Source of the DNA: Pseudopyrenochaeta lycopersici
Taxonomy: Eukaryota > Ascomycota > Dothideomycetes > Pleosporales > Pseudopyrenochaetaceae
Length of the DNA stretch: 64,000 nucleotides
Assembly (NCBI GenBank): GCA_003313425.1
Contig: NHZP01000005.1
Span: 2,046,001 to 2,110,000 of the forward strand
Direction of reading: 5' to 3'
In this document: positions 33,740 to 46,190 of the stretch, piece after piece
Position numbering within the stretch: position 1 is the stretch's first letter
Layout: each line of letters starts with the position of its first letter
Position numbers and translations under genes: made by a program
Notes under the pieces: model-generated
Databases searched by the model: none
The model's input: only the letters and a program-made list of their open reading frames with translations
Told to the model about the DNA's origin: nothing

Positions 33740-36700
33740 ATGCCGGACCCCACTGAAGACGTTAATATGCGGCTTAATAACATGGACTAATTAGTTCAGC
33801 AGTTATTCGCTAAACTCGACGACATAAGCATCAGGCTGGAAACGCAGTCACAGCAGCCACTCAGCACGCCCGAATTCACACCACACGCCACTACCGCCCC
33901 AACGCCGTCGTCTGAACCCACCCCGGTAACTGCGAAGCCGCGCCTTCTGCACCCCCCGATATTCGGCGGTAACAAATCACAATAGCGAGGATAGAAGCTA
34001 GAGATAGAAGGCAAGATTGAAGCAGACGCGCAAGCCATCGGGGACCTGAGGACCTAACTACGCTATATTTATGCGCGTCTTAAAGGAACAGCAAAAGTCA
34101 ATGTCACTACGTACTATAAGTTAGTAATCAAACAAGAGTCTCCAAACCCTCACGAACTTCTTAACTGTCTTAACCTACTCTACGGCGAGCGCAATCGGAA
34201 ACAAAAAGCAATCCAGAACCTGCATTCCATCCGCCAGAAAGAAGATGAGACCTTTATATCCTTCTACCCCCGGTTCGAGAAGGAGATAGCCAACGCTAAC
34301 GCAGAAGGATGGGATGACGACGCGAAAATATCCTATCTGCGCAACGCGCTTAACAGCAAGATAAAAGACAAGCTTGTTGACTCCTCAGGAAGCGATGACC
34401 ACACATATATAGAATTCGTTCAGAAGTGTGCAAGTCTAAGCAACAATATAGAGCTATATGGCTAGTGGACGAAAAAAGGGGGCACTACTAGAAACGCCCG
34501 AACCCTCGTATCGACAGCAACCGCCGGCAGCAATGTTGCCACGCAAGTTAGCTGAGAAGACATGATGGAATGGGAACCAACGCCACCGATCCCAACACAG
34601 GTGAATGCTATTCGCTTCCGTAACAAGGATAATATAAACGGACACCCGTTGAAGCGTCCGGAGGACCAAGAGCTACTTAGGAAGCGGGCAAAGTGGGTTG
34701 GTCAGGAAGAGATCGACGCCTGACGCCGCGAAGGACGTTGCCTTCGCTGCGGTCGCAGCCAATGCCGAATAGCAACATGCCCGTTAGCAGCCGCTATCCG
34801 GCCAACGTACGCCAGCGCCAAAGTCGCATCAAGCGCCGCAGTTACAAGCGCCGCAGTTGAAGACGAGATGGAGGAAGCAGACGAAGAGCAATAGGACCAC
34901 GCGGCAGCTCAGAGAGAATGGAAAGAGGCAGGAAGAGTAAAGATGGACGGTGACCCCTTTTTAGTGGATGTTAGACTTAATGGAACTGACTTTGTTACCG
35001 GACTCGTGGATTCAGGCTGCCTTTGCTGCTCCGCCATGAGCGAACAACTCTTTCGATCTCTGAGACTGCCATCGTTGAAGATAGGACCGCGCCGATTAGA
35101 AGGAGCCGTGGGGAAGAACGCAGAACTAACAACAATCATAAACACTATTACTTACGCCTCAATCAATATAGATAGACACTAGCAGGAGCGCGTCTTCTTT
35201 TACGTTGTCCCAGGCCTCACGTACGACTTAATCCTCGGAAACCTATAGCTAGAAGATGCTAATGTCACCATCTCTACAAGAAGAGGCTGCTTGGACATTG
35301 GCGTGTCGGGCATCCGCGTTTAGAACCGTAAGAAGACGCTCTGTAGGCCATCCCAGTTCAAGGCTGCACAACTCATGGCCACCGCGTTTATGGCCGAAGT
35401 GAGAAGAAATCGTAGGAAGAACTGACAGGAAGGTATCAATCTTAATACAGGAGTATACGCTGTCTTAATCGCAGATATCGAGAAAGCTCTGAAGCCACGC
35501 AAACAATCGGACCCTAAGGTCAAACTGCCACCTCACTACCACAAGTGGTTGAAGGCTTTTGATCAGTTCCTAGCTAAGAAGCTACCACCTCATCGGAAGG
35601 GTGTCAATCTGCATATTAAGATTAAGAAAGACCAGAACGGATCCGAAAAGACGATCCCCTAGGGACCTCTTTATAGCATGGGCCAAGAAGAGCTACTTGT
35701 ACTAAGGAAGACACTTACCGAGCTGTTAGACAAGGAGTTTATTCGAGCCAGCAACTCGCCCGCCGCCGCACCAGTGCTAATGGTTAAGAAGCCCGGAGGA
35801 GGAATCTGATTCTGCGTAGACTATCGTGGCCTGAACAACATTACCAAGAAGGACCGCTACCCGCTCCTGTTGTTCACTGAGACGTTGAGAAATGTGGCGA
35901 AAGTGCGATGGTTCACGAAGCTTAACGTCATTGCAGCATTCCACAAGATTTAACTAGCGAAAGGAGAAGAATAGAAAACAGCCTTCCGGACGAGATACGG
36001 ATTGTTCGAATAGCGCGTAGTTCCTTTTGGATTAACAGGAGCACCCGCTGCCTTTCAGCGGTATATAAATAGTGTTCTGCAGGATTACTTGGACGACTTT
36101 GTATCTGCATACATCGACGACATCCTGATTTACTCCTTAGGGTCCCTCCAAGACTACCAGCAGAAGGTTGGAAGAGTCCTTTAACGTCTGATAGACGCCG
36201 GACTCCAGATTGATATTAACAAGTGTGAGTTTAAAACTAAGAGAGTTAAATACCTTGGATACATTATTGAGGCAGAAGTCGGAATACGAGTTGACCCTAA
36301 CAAGATTGCCGCCATACGTGATTAGGCCACGCCATCGTCCGTAAAGGCCGTACGAGGATTTATTAGATTCGCCAACTTTTACCGAGTTTTTATACCAGAG
36401 TTCTCCGATATCGCTGAACCCCTCACTAATCTAATAAGAAAGGACATCCCCTTCTGATAGGACGAAGCTTGTCTAGAAGCGTTCGAGAAGATCAAAGAGC
36501 TCCTCATTACGGCACCAATATTGGCCCATTTCGACCCAGAGGAGGAGACCTTACTGGAAGCAGATTCGTTAGGACACGCGACTAGTGGCCTTCTCCTACA
36601 GAAAGGCAAGAGCGGTAACTGGCAACCTGTTGCTTATTACTCAAAGAAACACTCGCTAACAGAAGCTAACTACCTAATCTATGATAAGGAGCTCCTTGCC

Positions 36701-38581
36701 ATTGTTCGTTGCTTGGAAGCCTGGGAGCCAGAGTTACACATGGTTAAGCACTTTACTGTCTTAACAGATTATAAGAACCTGAAACACTTCTATACTGAGA
36801 GACAGCTATCCGAGAGATAAGTGCGTTGGTCAGAATTCCTCTTAAGGTTTAACTTCACCCTCGAATGGAAACCCGGAAAGATAATAGGCAAGCCCGACGC
36901 ATTATCACGACGAGAACAGGACCTGCCCGCCAACTATGACGACGAACGCCTCCGATCTCGGTTCAAACGGCTCTTTTAGAATAAGCACCTCAGGAACACT
37001 CAAGTCCTATCGCTCACCTCATCGTTAACCAATATCGATTTTGCGAAGACTGTACGCCTGTTCGAAGACGACCAAATGCAAGAACTATGGCATAAGAGTC
37101 GACAGCAGGATAAGCTCTACCAAGAGCTCACTACCCTGGTAATACGCAAAGAGAGAAACCTTCTAGTAGATCTGCAGAAAGAGAAATCCGTAAGCATGGC
37201 GGAATACTCTATAGACGAGAGAGGTTTGCTACAATTTCGAGGAAGGATCTGGATCCCAAATTGCGAACTACTACGCACCTAGATTATTTAAAATATCCAC
37301 GACTCGCATATTACTGGACACCCTGGGAGAGATCTCACCTACGCAATCTTATTAAGGCAGTTCTTTTGGTCGGGTGCTGCGAGTGACGTGCGACAATTTG
37401 TTTGAAACTGCGAAGTGTGCGGGAGAAACACTATATGGAGGGAGACAAAGAAGGGCCTCCTTAAGCCGATGCCAATACCCGAACGTGTCTAGGGGGAAAT
37501 CTCTATTAACTTTATCACTGACTTGCCGTCATCAGGACGAAACAACGCTTTAAGCTGCATAGTTGTGACAGATCAGCTTACAAAAGGAGTGGAACTAGAG
37601 AGCATGCACGATCTCTCTGCCGGAGCAGTTGCACAAAGGCTCTTTAAGCGCCACTACCTAGTCCATGGCATCCCAACCGCAATCACGAGCAACAGAGGCC
37701 CTTAATTTGTCAGCGATCTATGGATATATTTTTGCAGGCTCCTGAATATTAAACAGCGTCTATCGACTGCTTATCACCCGCAGACCGACAGCGCCACCGA
37801 ACGGATAAACCAGGAGATTAAGAAAATGATTCGCATTTGGGCAACCTACACACAGGAGAACTGGTTAACACTCTTACCTATTATCATAGGAGCGATTAAC
37901 AATTGGGAGTCATTATCTACTAGACTAAGCCCTTTTTTCTTTATGCACGGATATCATAACGAGCCGATACAACTTGTGGAAGAGCGCACAATCCAGCACT
38001 GAACGAAGAAGGATGGCGAAGTGCTAGTAGAAGATTTCCTTAAAAGACTTTAAGAAGCGACAGAATGGGCCCAGGCTGCAATAGCTATAGCACAGGAGAA
38101 ACAACAACACCAGGCAAACAGAACTAGAACAGCAGCGCCGCATTACAAGGAGGGAGACTGGGTATTTCTCAACCTTAGGAATGTCAAAACAACAAGACCC
38201 TCGAAGAAGCTAGATTGGTTGCACGGCAAGTACCGAGTGGTACGACAAGTTAACTCCTACTCATATCAGCTCGATGTCCCTGGTAGGATACATCCTGTTC
38301 TCCACGTCGACCTACTACGACCTGTACCAGATGATCCCCTTCCATCTCAGAAGGTCGGGGACAGCCAACCAGGCCCCTTACTTATTAATGGGGAGGAAGC
38401 CTGGCTAGTTAAGCGGATACTAGACGAAAGGACTATAAAACGGGGCCGGAGATACTTTAAGGAAGCACGTGTGAAGTGGGTTGACTATACGAATCTAACC
38501 TGGGAGCCAGTCGAGAATGTGCGCATAACTGATGCTTGGAAGCTATGGACGAAGACGCGCAAAAAGGGAGGAGGGGAGTAA
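33740..38581 (+). pseudogene. Chromovirus Gag-Pol polyprotein, one frame with RIP stops
   Basis: The frame from ATG 33740 to the stop at 38579-38581 is continuous (1,614 codons) but carries stops at former Gln (TAG/TAA) and Arg/Trp (TGA) codons. Order: Gag with a proline-rich start, helical capsid-like region and one knuckle (CLRCGRSQCRIATC, about 34740); aspartic protease (LVDSGCLCCS, 35005); reverse transcriptase (35690-36300, [18 protein letters not shown]); RNase H (LEADSLGHATSGLLL); H2C2 zinc region with the second His region near 37300; integrase core (VVTDQLTK, YHPQTDSATERINQ); and a C-terminal chromodomain-like block (WLVKRILDERT... VKWVDYTNLTWEP, 38400-38515). Gag and Pol in one frame is usual for Tf1/sushi elements. 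Confidence 0.88.
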
Positions 38582-38768
38582 TGTAACGGGCTAGGCCTAT
38601 GTCCGAGGCTGCGCTATCGTGCACAGATATACGGCTCGTGCGGGTGGCTCGCGCTCGTGAACTTTATAACCTCGCGTGGCACTTAATCCTCCCCTTTTTC
38701 TTCCCATCTTGGTTGTAGATAGCATCTAGACTAGATAGCTGGAATCCAGTTACTAGAGACTGCTTACA
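38582..38768 (+). repeat. Chromovirus 3' LTR
   Basis: 187 bp with four transitions from the 5' LTR (CCA to CTA, TGG to TAG, ACCG to ACTG, CTCACA to CTTACA), followed by GCTCG. Confidence 0.93.
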
Positions 38769-39811
38769 GCTCGCTGTGTATCCGTCGTTTTGCCCGACTC
38801 TGATAGCCTCACCGTGTTCTGCAACTGATGTGTCCCGTCTTCTAGCCGAATGGTAGACGCTGACTCCCGCGTTGTTCTCTCGGTATGAGGCATCTATAAA
38901 GATTTTTAAATCTTCAGATTCGTCTGCCCACTTCTTTGCTTCTTCTCTACTAAGGATGTTGGCTTTTAATCCTTGTTGCTACGGGGGTATGCAGAACGGA
39001 TTAATCCTCTCCAGCCTAATAAGATTAACTGACTCTAGTTTCGCTGCTACTTGCTGGAGCGGTAAAGGAAAGCGCTTATTCTTTGTGTCTATACCCTTGC
39101 GTATCTTCTACTACGGATGATTTGCCGGGAGGGTGTGGCACTTGACGTAGAAGTTATATTTCTGTCTGCACAGGCGCGTCTCGAGTTATTTAATATCCGC
39201 TTCTACTTCGGCCCTGGTTAGCGCCACGGTACGAAAGGCTCCTATTATCGCTTGCGTTCTAATCTACTAGATCTGGTTTAGCATCCTAATAGTCTGACTT
39301 GTCAGACTCATAGACCATATCGGGGACGCATAGTTGACTGTGGGTGTTACTATTGCGGTGAACAGTTGCCTAGCTGCTCCTACCGTCATCCCTTTCATGC
39401 GCTTCAGAGCTAGTGCTGCCCTCACGCCTCTCTTGGTGGCTCTAGCCGCATGTTGGTGAAAGCGAAGTTTCTGATCGAAGACTACCCCAAGGATTTTGAC
39501 CTCTGATTGTGGATGGATTGCTTCTCCATTGACGACGATCGGCCGGTTTGATGTTGCATTGTTCCTGCGTGTGAAGTGGATGAAGGCCGTTTTATCAGCT
39601 TCAAATGAGGCACCGCTCTTCCGCGCCCATTGCTCTGCTTTTGCTACTACTGTTTCTTGTAGCAAAGAGGTGTTTTCCCCTGCTGACGCCCCAGTGACCT
39701 AAGCAGTGTAGTCGTCTACAAAAGCTATTGCCCCTTTATTGCGGTTTATCTTGGATGAGACTAAGCCCGCATTGAAGTAAAGGAACAAGATGGGAGATAG
39801 CGGGGATCCCT

Positions 39812-39980
39812 GAATTGTTTCTGAACAGCACATGACGAGGTGGCGTATATGCCTATAGGCAAATACGCCACGATGGAGTCTGTGGCTTGTCTGCCTATGT
39901 AGACGGGGACAGTCTACATGTATATAAGTACACACAAGCCCATAGGTTAATCTATACACTTGAAGAATCACATTTTCAAC
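39812..39980 (+). repeat. Copia-1 5' LTR
   Basis: 169 bp, from GAATTGTTTCTG to CACATTTTCAAC. The 5-bp target duplication defines the ends. Confidence 0.9.
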
Positions 39981-39995
39981 TGGTTATGAGCCCGG
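39981..39995 (+). promoter_or_regulatory. Half-tRNA-iMet primer-binding site of Copia-1
   Basis: TGGTTATGAGCCCGG starts right after the 5' LTR and is complementary to the anticodon arm of initiator tRNA-Met (GGGCTCATAACC), the half-tRNA priming known for Copia elements. Confidence 0.75.
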
Positions 39996-42900
39996 TTGTG
40001 CATACTGCACCCTTTCAGTGATAGTCCGAATCCGGTCTTTAAGAAGTCAAACGTTTGCAGCTATAGCTAGCATCAAACTCACTAACGAATCCGTTGAAGC
40101 ATGGGTTGAAGTACTTTAAGGCCAGGAAAATTACCTTGCATGGAAGCGCGACCTGAAGTTCATCGCTGAGGCAAATAATGTCTGGAATATCCTTACCGGA
40201 GAAGAGACTATCCAAGACAAGCTAACGCGACTAACCCTCTCTGGGGTTTCGACTCAAGCCAAACCAGGCAAGAAGTCGAACGCTAAAGACGCTGACCCAA
40301 TCGGCAGCAGTGTGGATGCTCAGACAAGCGATCAGCTGAATCTGATCATCCAGTTCTACAAGCTCGATCTTGACGAATACGAAAAACAGCAGAAACGTCT
40401 TTGATATGCACGAGGCCTCCTCTCCACCACCATCAACACAGCCCTTCGAGGATGCATCAAGGATGAAGAGAATCCACAGCTGGCAATGGAGAAGCTCAAG
40501 GGACTCTGCAAGATGAATGACGCTCGCGCCCTGGACATAACTCTAGGAAAAATCGAACAACTCAAGTTTAAGGGATTAGTATCTGATCTTATTAACACTC
40601 TTAAAACCCTGCAACAAGACATTATCGACCTCGAGGGCACTTTTAGTGACGAACAACTCATGTTAAAGGTCGTACGCTCCCTGCCGAACCGTTTCAACAG
40701 ATTCCTAGATACCTGGAACCTCTTGGCTGGAACAGCTGCTCTTCTACGCAACCTAGTAACTCTTCACGGACATCTTCTAGGAGTGGAGGCACAGCTGGCA
40801 TTAGAAAAGGATAACAAAGAGAGTGATGCAAAGAACAAGGGAAGAGAGAGAAAAGACCGGCAACTCTGTAAAGGATGCAATAAGTAGGGCACCCACAACG
40901 AATTAGAATGCTAGATCGCGCACCCTAAATTTAGGGAGAACAAATTCAACAAACACGAGGAAACCTCGAAACAGTTCAAAGGACAGGTTAATACCGTTAA
41001 AAATACGGGATCCAAGGATCACTACAAACCTCAGTCGCGACATAATCCTAAGCACCCAGGCAGAATTGTGGCCACTGCCATGCTCCACCGCAGCAAATAG
41101 GAGGCAACATGTGCAAATGCCGGATTAAGCGACAAGATAACGAACCTAGACAAACATACTTCTATAAAGGACGAAGCTAAAGTCCTAGAATATAACAATC
41201 TAGGTAACTCTCTGTATCTAGGAAGGCCACGACTTATAGATAGTCTTAATCCACAAACGATGATGCTGCTTAAGGATGACGCAGTGGAACGAAGCTCCAA
41301 ATGGATTGTTGACTCAGGTGCAAATGTCTGCATTGCAAATGACAAAGCATGGTTTTCTAAATTCCAGAAAATCACATACACCGTTGGAACTGCAAATAAC
41401 GGTGGCCTGCATATCGAAGGAGCTGGAACTGTACTTCTCCAGCTAACTACTAATAGAAATGAACCAGTCGAACTAGAGCTGCACAATGTGGCCTATGCTC
41501 AGGACGCTAGATGCAACATTCTGTCACTCTCTTGGATCGCTGAAAGGGCAAAACTCACAGGAGTCTGGGGAATTAAAGGAATATCCATCAGAACTGCTGA
41601 AGGTTTTAAAATTGGCCATGCCAGCCTAATTAATAGACTCTTTTACCTACAAATCGACCCACCGGAACACCCAAATAACCTCCAACCGAGTTAAGGGGAA
41701 CCAATCTTACTACAAGCGAACAGCATAAGAGATGCTGAAGCAGTGGGAGAAGACTCTACGCGAACTCCGGACTAACAACTCCCACCAGGAGTTTAGCTAC
41801 CTTTTATTATATCTCTACTTGATTACGACGACCCAGTCTAGAAATGGCATAGAAGAATAGGACACCTCAGCGTTCAGAGCTTAAGGGCTCTCCTCAAAGT
41901 AAGCAATGGCATTGATCTGACTGACAAACAATTACGGGCAAAATTGGGTACTATCTGTCCTGTCTGCGCTACTACCAGAGCAGTAAACAGAATCCCTAGA
42001 GATCCGGCAACTCAACAAGCCACGAATCTAGGAGAAATAATGCACGCAGATGCCTGGGGACTATATCCTATTAGCGCGTGGGATGGCACCATATATATTT
42101 TGGCTATAACCGATGATGCAACTCGTTTCACCTAGTCAGCAAGATATGCAACCAAGGACAAGATTCCGGAAGTTTTCCGACATCTTCATCGGACTATTGA
42201 AAAACGGAACAACATAACAATTCGCGCATACTGGCTCGACAACGAATTTCCACTATATAGAGAACTTCGAGACTGGTTCCAGCAACATGCAATCTCTCTA
42301 GAAAACTCAGTACCCTACACGCACTATATGAACAGTGTTACAGAAAGAGGTTTCCGTACAGACAGAGAACGAGCTTCAGCAATGCTGCAAGAAGCAACAA
42401 ACAGCGTCTCATCAACAATTTCCAAGATACTTAGTACACGCACAGAAGAAGCAATAAGGAACGTTTCCCTATCAGAAACACTGTAGGTTAAAGCTTTCTT
42501 ACATGCAATCTAGATCAAAAATAGATCACCATCACGGGCCCTCGAGGGGAAAATAACGCCGTGGGAGGCATTCTACAAACTTAAACTAAACCTTAACATC
42601 GAACGGATCTTCGGCAGTTGGGTCTATGTTACCTATCTACCAGAGCATAGACAGAAAACCCTTCTCTAACCACGAGGATGGATTGGGTACTTTGTTGGTT
42701 TCGAAACTGAAGCCGTACTAAGAGTTTGGCACCCAGATAAGAAACGCGTCGTACGCATTACTGCACTACGTGTCGACGATGGCTAAGGCCAGACCGACGA
42801 CCATGACGGCGAAACCCTCTCTAATCAAATTCCAATCAGTGACATAACTTTAGATGACGATGCTTCAGACAACGAGTCGATCCTAGAAACAACCTCCTAA

Positions 42901-43383
42901 CCCCACGCAAGTAGCCTAAGGAGTTTTCCTAATTCTACACAAACCAGTCCAGAAGTCCCTCGCTACTTAACCTAAAGTGTTTCTAAAACCTCTCCCTACT
43001 TCGCACAGATTAGTTATAATACTGTACGCCACCCTGAGGAAGACAGTAACGACCAGGTACATCCATATTCAGACAGTCTATCTAAGACCTAAAGCCAGTC
43101 TTTAAGTACTTTTTTAGACATCGAACTAGACAATAACTAAGAAGAAGCACGCGAAATGGGCCCTATACATAAAGCGTTTTTAGAAGCTGGCATTAACTAT
43201 AATATATAGGACGATGCTTACGCCGTTTACGACTCCCGAAATAGAATTATGCTGTAAGTAAACATACTTACTAGGTAAGGCACATACTTCTCTAATAGTA
43301 GCACTTATGTGCGACATGTAAAACTAAGCGCATCACTGAAGAAAAAGAAAAGATGCCCCCAAGGTTAACCGTTACAAGACAAG

Positions 43384-44220
43384 TGCAAACGCTGTCGTAA
43401 GAACGGTCATGTTTGTAAACGATCCGATCCTACCTCGAGATGCGATCACTGCAACACATGCGGCCTCATCTGCTCTTTTGCGCCGGATGACGACAGGCGA
43501 AAGGGACAACTACTACAAGACAAATGTGACTAATGTCGACAAGTAAGAGCCGTCTGTAGACGATCCAATCCCTACTCCAGATGCGATAAGTGCTAGTTAG
43601 TAAGCTAAGTTTGCTCTTTCGTGCCCGAGGATAATAAGGTACTAAGATAGTTAGACACATATCTTCCACCGGAGAAGAAATGCTACGCATGTACTAAAGA
43701 ACGCCGCCGGTGCTACCTTACAGAGGACCCTAAGACTTACAGGAACTGCCCGATGAGAGGGTATAAATGCTCCTTTAGTAGAAATGTCCTACGGGGTACA
43801 CAGGACCCAAAGGACAAATGCAAGCAGTGCAGGAAGACGAAGAGATGGTGTGAGGGGGGCTCAGCAGAGACAAGATGCATTCCCTGCCAAAAGGGTAGAT
43901 TTAGGTGCTCTATGCTAGCTCCTCTAAACGATCCGGAATGTGTTGCCTGTTAGAGGAGCCGAAGATGGGGAAATGCCAGAAGATGTCAGGCAATACTATG
44001 CCTACACTGTCGAACGTCCGGAAGGACATCCTGCAGTTTCCGTGTTAATCCGAATACTGCGGTGTATCACCTAATACTGCAGAACCTTTACCCCAAATTA
44101 ATGTGGCACAGAATTCATGATCTTGGTATTCAGCATGAGTGCTGTGCCCGCTGCGCCGAACTTAGCTAAGACATTGACGCTATCTTTCATCCGGACTACG
44201 AGTTCCCATGCAACATATGT
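43384..44220 (+). other. Tandem array of five Zn2Cys6-like modules within the Copia-1 polyprotein
   Basis: Modules start at Cys codons 43384, 43525, 43681, 43816 and 43939. Modules 1, 2 and 4 keep the full pattern C-x2-C-x6-C-x8-C-x2-C-x6-C, as in fungal binuclear zinc clusters, each ending C-S-F/M. Module 3 has Tyr where the fourth Cys would be (a gap of 11 before the next Cys). Module 5 is degenerate (x2, x11, x4, x2, x7). A sixth site (CCARC at 44140-44154 and CNIC at 44209-44220) looks like a zinc ribbon. The array sits between integrase and reverse transcriptase in the same frame. Zn2Cys6 domains normally bind CGG-type DNA in fungal regulators; a targeting or DNA-binding role here is inference. 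A highly acidic region (44389-44470) follows. Confidence 0.78.
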
Positions 44221-46190
44221 ATCGCAAGGCAGGAGCTCCTTAGAACGAAGGAAGGCGCGAAGTGTCTCCCGTCTAATAATAATAGAGGATATAAACGTTA
44301 TTTCTTTCGTGGCATTCTGCGGGGCCCTCTACCGCAACGTCTGAGATCACCGCCACTAATGACAGAGGCAGGCACGACGATGGGGGAAGACGAAGAAGAT
44401 TGGCAAACGCTAGATAACTCCCTTGACGAAGATCTCGAAATCCAGGATAGCGAAGTGCTCATCGACCCTGCGCTGTTAGAGCCACAAGCTAATCTCGTCA
44501 TTGCATCCTGCCTCAAGAAAGGAAATCATTCTCTGTCGCCTTTGCGTCTCCACAGTAGCTCAACAACCTCCACGTTTTCGTCGCCCGTCTCCCTTCGGGA
44601 AACGGCCGACAAGGGGAAGATTACCATAGAGGAAGCCAGTAGGCCAACCATCTGTATAATGTCGGTCTCAGCCAACTCACTTGGTCCTGAACCACACAAC
44701 AGGAAGACTGCCTTGGCCTCCACTGAATAGAATTAGTGGGAGCAAGCCATGCAAGAAGAGTACAACAGCTTGCTGGAAAACAAGACATAAGAAGTGGTGG
44801 ATCGACCAACAAACCGCAAAGTACTCACCGGTCGGTAGGTCTTCAAGCGGAAACTTAGCTCAGATAGAGAAGTTGCTCGACACAAGGCAAGATTTGTCGT
44901 GCGAGGCTTCTCACAGATATATGGCCTTGATTTCGATAAAACATACGCCTCTGTCGTTAAGTCAGCATCTTACCGAATACTCTTTACACTTCAAGCTCGA
45001 TATAGCTGGAAGTGCCACCAAATGGATATCAAGACAGCATTTCTCAATGGCGACCTTGAACACGAAATCTTCGTCGAACCACCGGAAGGCTATCCTGAAG
45101 CAAGCAATCATGTTCTTAAATTATGCAAGTCCTTGTACGGACTAAAGCAGGCACCGAGACAGTGGTACTTCAAACTTAGGGCTTTCCTCGAAGAAAATAG
45201 GTGGAGAGTCTCAAACTTTGATCCTTCAGTCTTTATCAAAGACGACGAGAACCTAATCATAGAAGTTTATGTCGACGACATTAACATCTTCAGCCAAAAT
45301 GAAGATCGTATCATAGCCATAAAACGTCAATTGGCTTCACGCTTTAACATAACAGACCTTGGCCTCTGTGCTTACTACCTAGGGATGCACGTACATCAAG
45401 AGGCCAATGGCGATATTCACCTGCATTAGGAATCATACATCCAGCAGATCCTCAATCGCTATAGATTGCAGGACATTCACCCACGAAAGACGCCCATGCG
45501 AACAAGCCCGAAACTAACCAAATATGATAGTCCACCAAGAGCTCTTAACTTCTAAAGGCGATACCAATCAAAAGTTGGAGCACTTAACTACGCAATGGTA
45601 GTCACGCGGCCAGATATTGCAGAAGCAGTGGGAGTTGTCTCCAGATTCTGTGCAAACCTAACTGAAGAGCATATGAAAGCCGTCAATAATATCTATGCGT
45701 ATCTTAAATATACACCCAACCTCGGACTTCATTTCAAAAGGAACTGTGCAGATCAAGAACTGCATGCATATGTTGATGCCGACTGGGCCGGATGTCCAGA
45801 CACTCGACGTTCTACTACCAGCTACGTTGTCAAACTTACAGGGAGCCCTGTATCATGGTCGTCTAGAAGACAAAGGACTGTAGCAATGTCAACCTGCAAA
45901 GCTGAATACGTGGCTAGATATAAGGCCACTCAAGAGATCATCTAGATCCAAAATATGATCAACGACCTTCGCATCAAAGCCCTAGAAGCCACATCAACTC
46001 CGCTTCTGATTGACAACAATGCTGCACTTAAGCTGACTCGTAATCCTGAGTTACATGACCGCACAAAGCACATTGAACTGAAATATCATTTTCTGCGAGA
46101 AATGACGCTCAGTAGGAGAATCAATACTTAAAGGGTCAGCACTAAGGAAAATCTGGCTGATCTCCTCACGAAGCCGCTCCCTAGGGATGC

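Larger units (their letters stand above)
33510..38768 (+). mobile_element. Gypsy-type chromovirus, self-primed (Tf1/sushi-like)
   Basis: The 5,259-bp element has 187-bp LTRs (TG...CA) that differ at four positions, all C-to-T or G-to-A. The target duplication GCTCG lies at 33505-33509 and 38769-38773. It inserted within the RNase H domain of the LINE. Its primer-binding site fits its own LTR rather than a tRNA (separate entry). The polyprotein ends in a chromodomain-like segment. Confidence 0.93.

Noticed and set aside
39981..39995. tRNA-like fragment (initiator Met anticodon arm)
   Set aside because: Only the arm complement is present and it abuts an LTR; it is a primer-binding site, not a tRNA gene. 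I found no full cloverleaf in the window.
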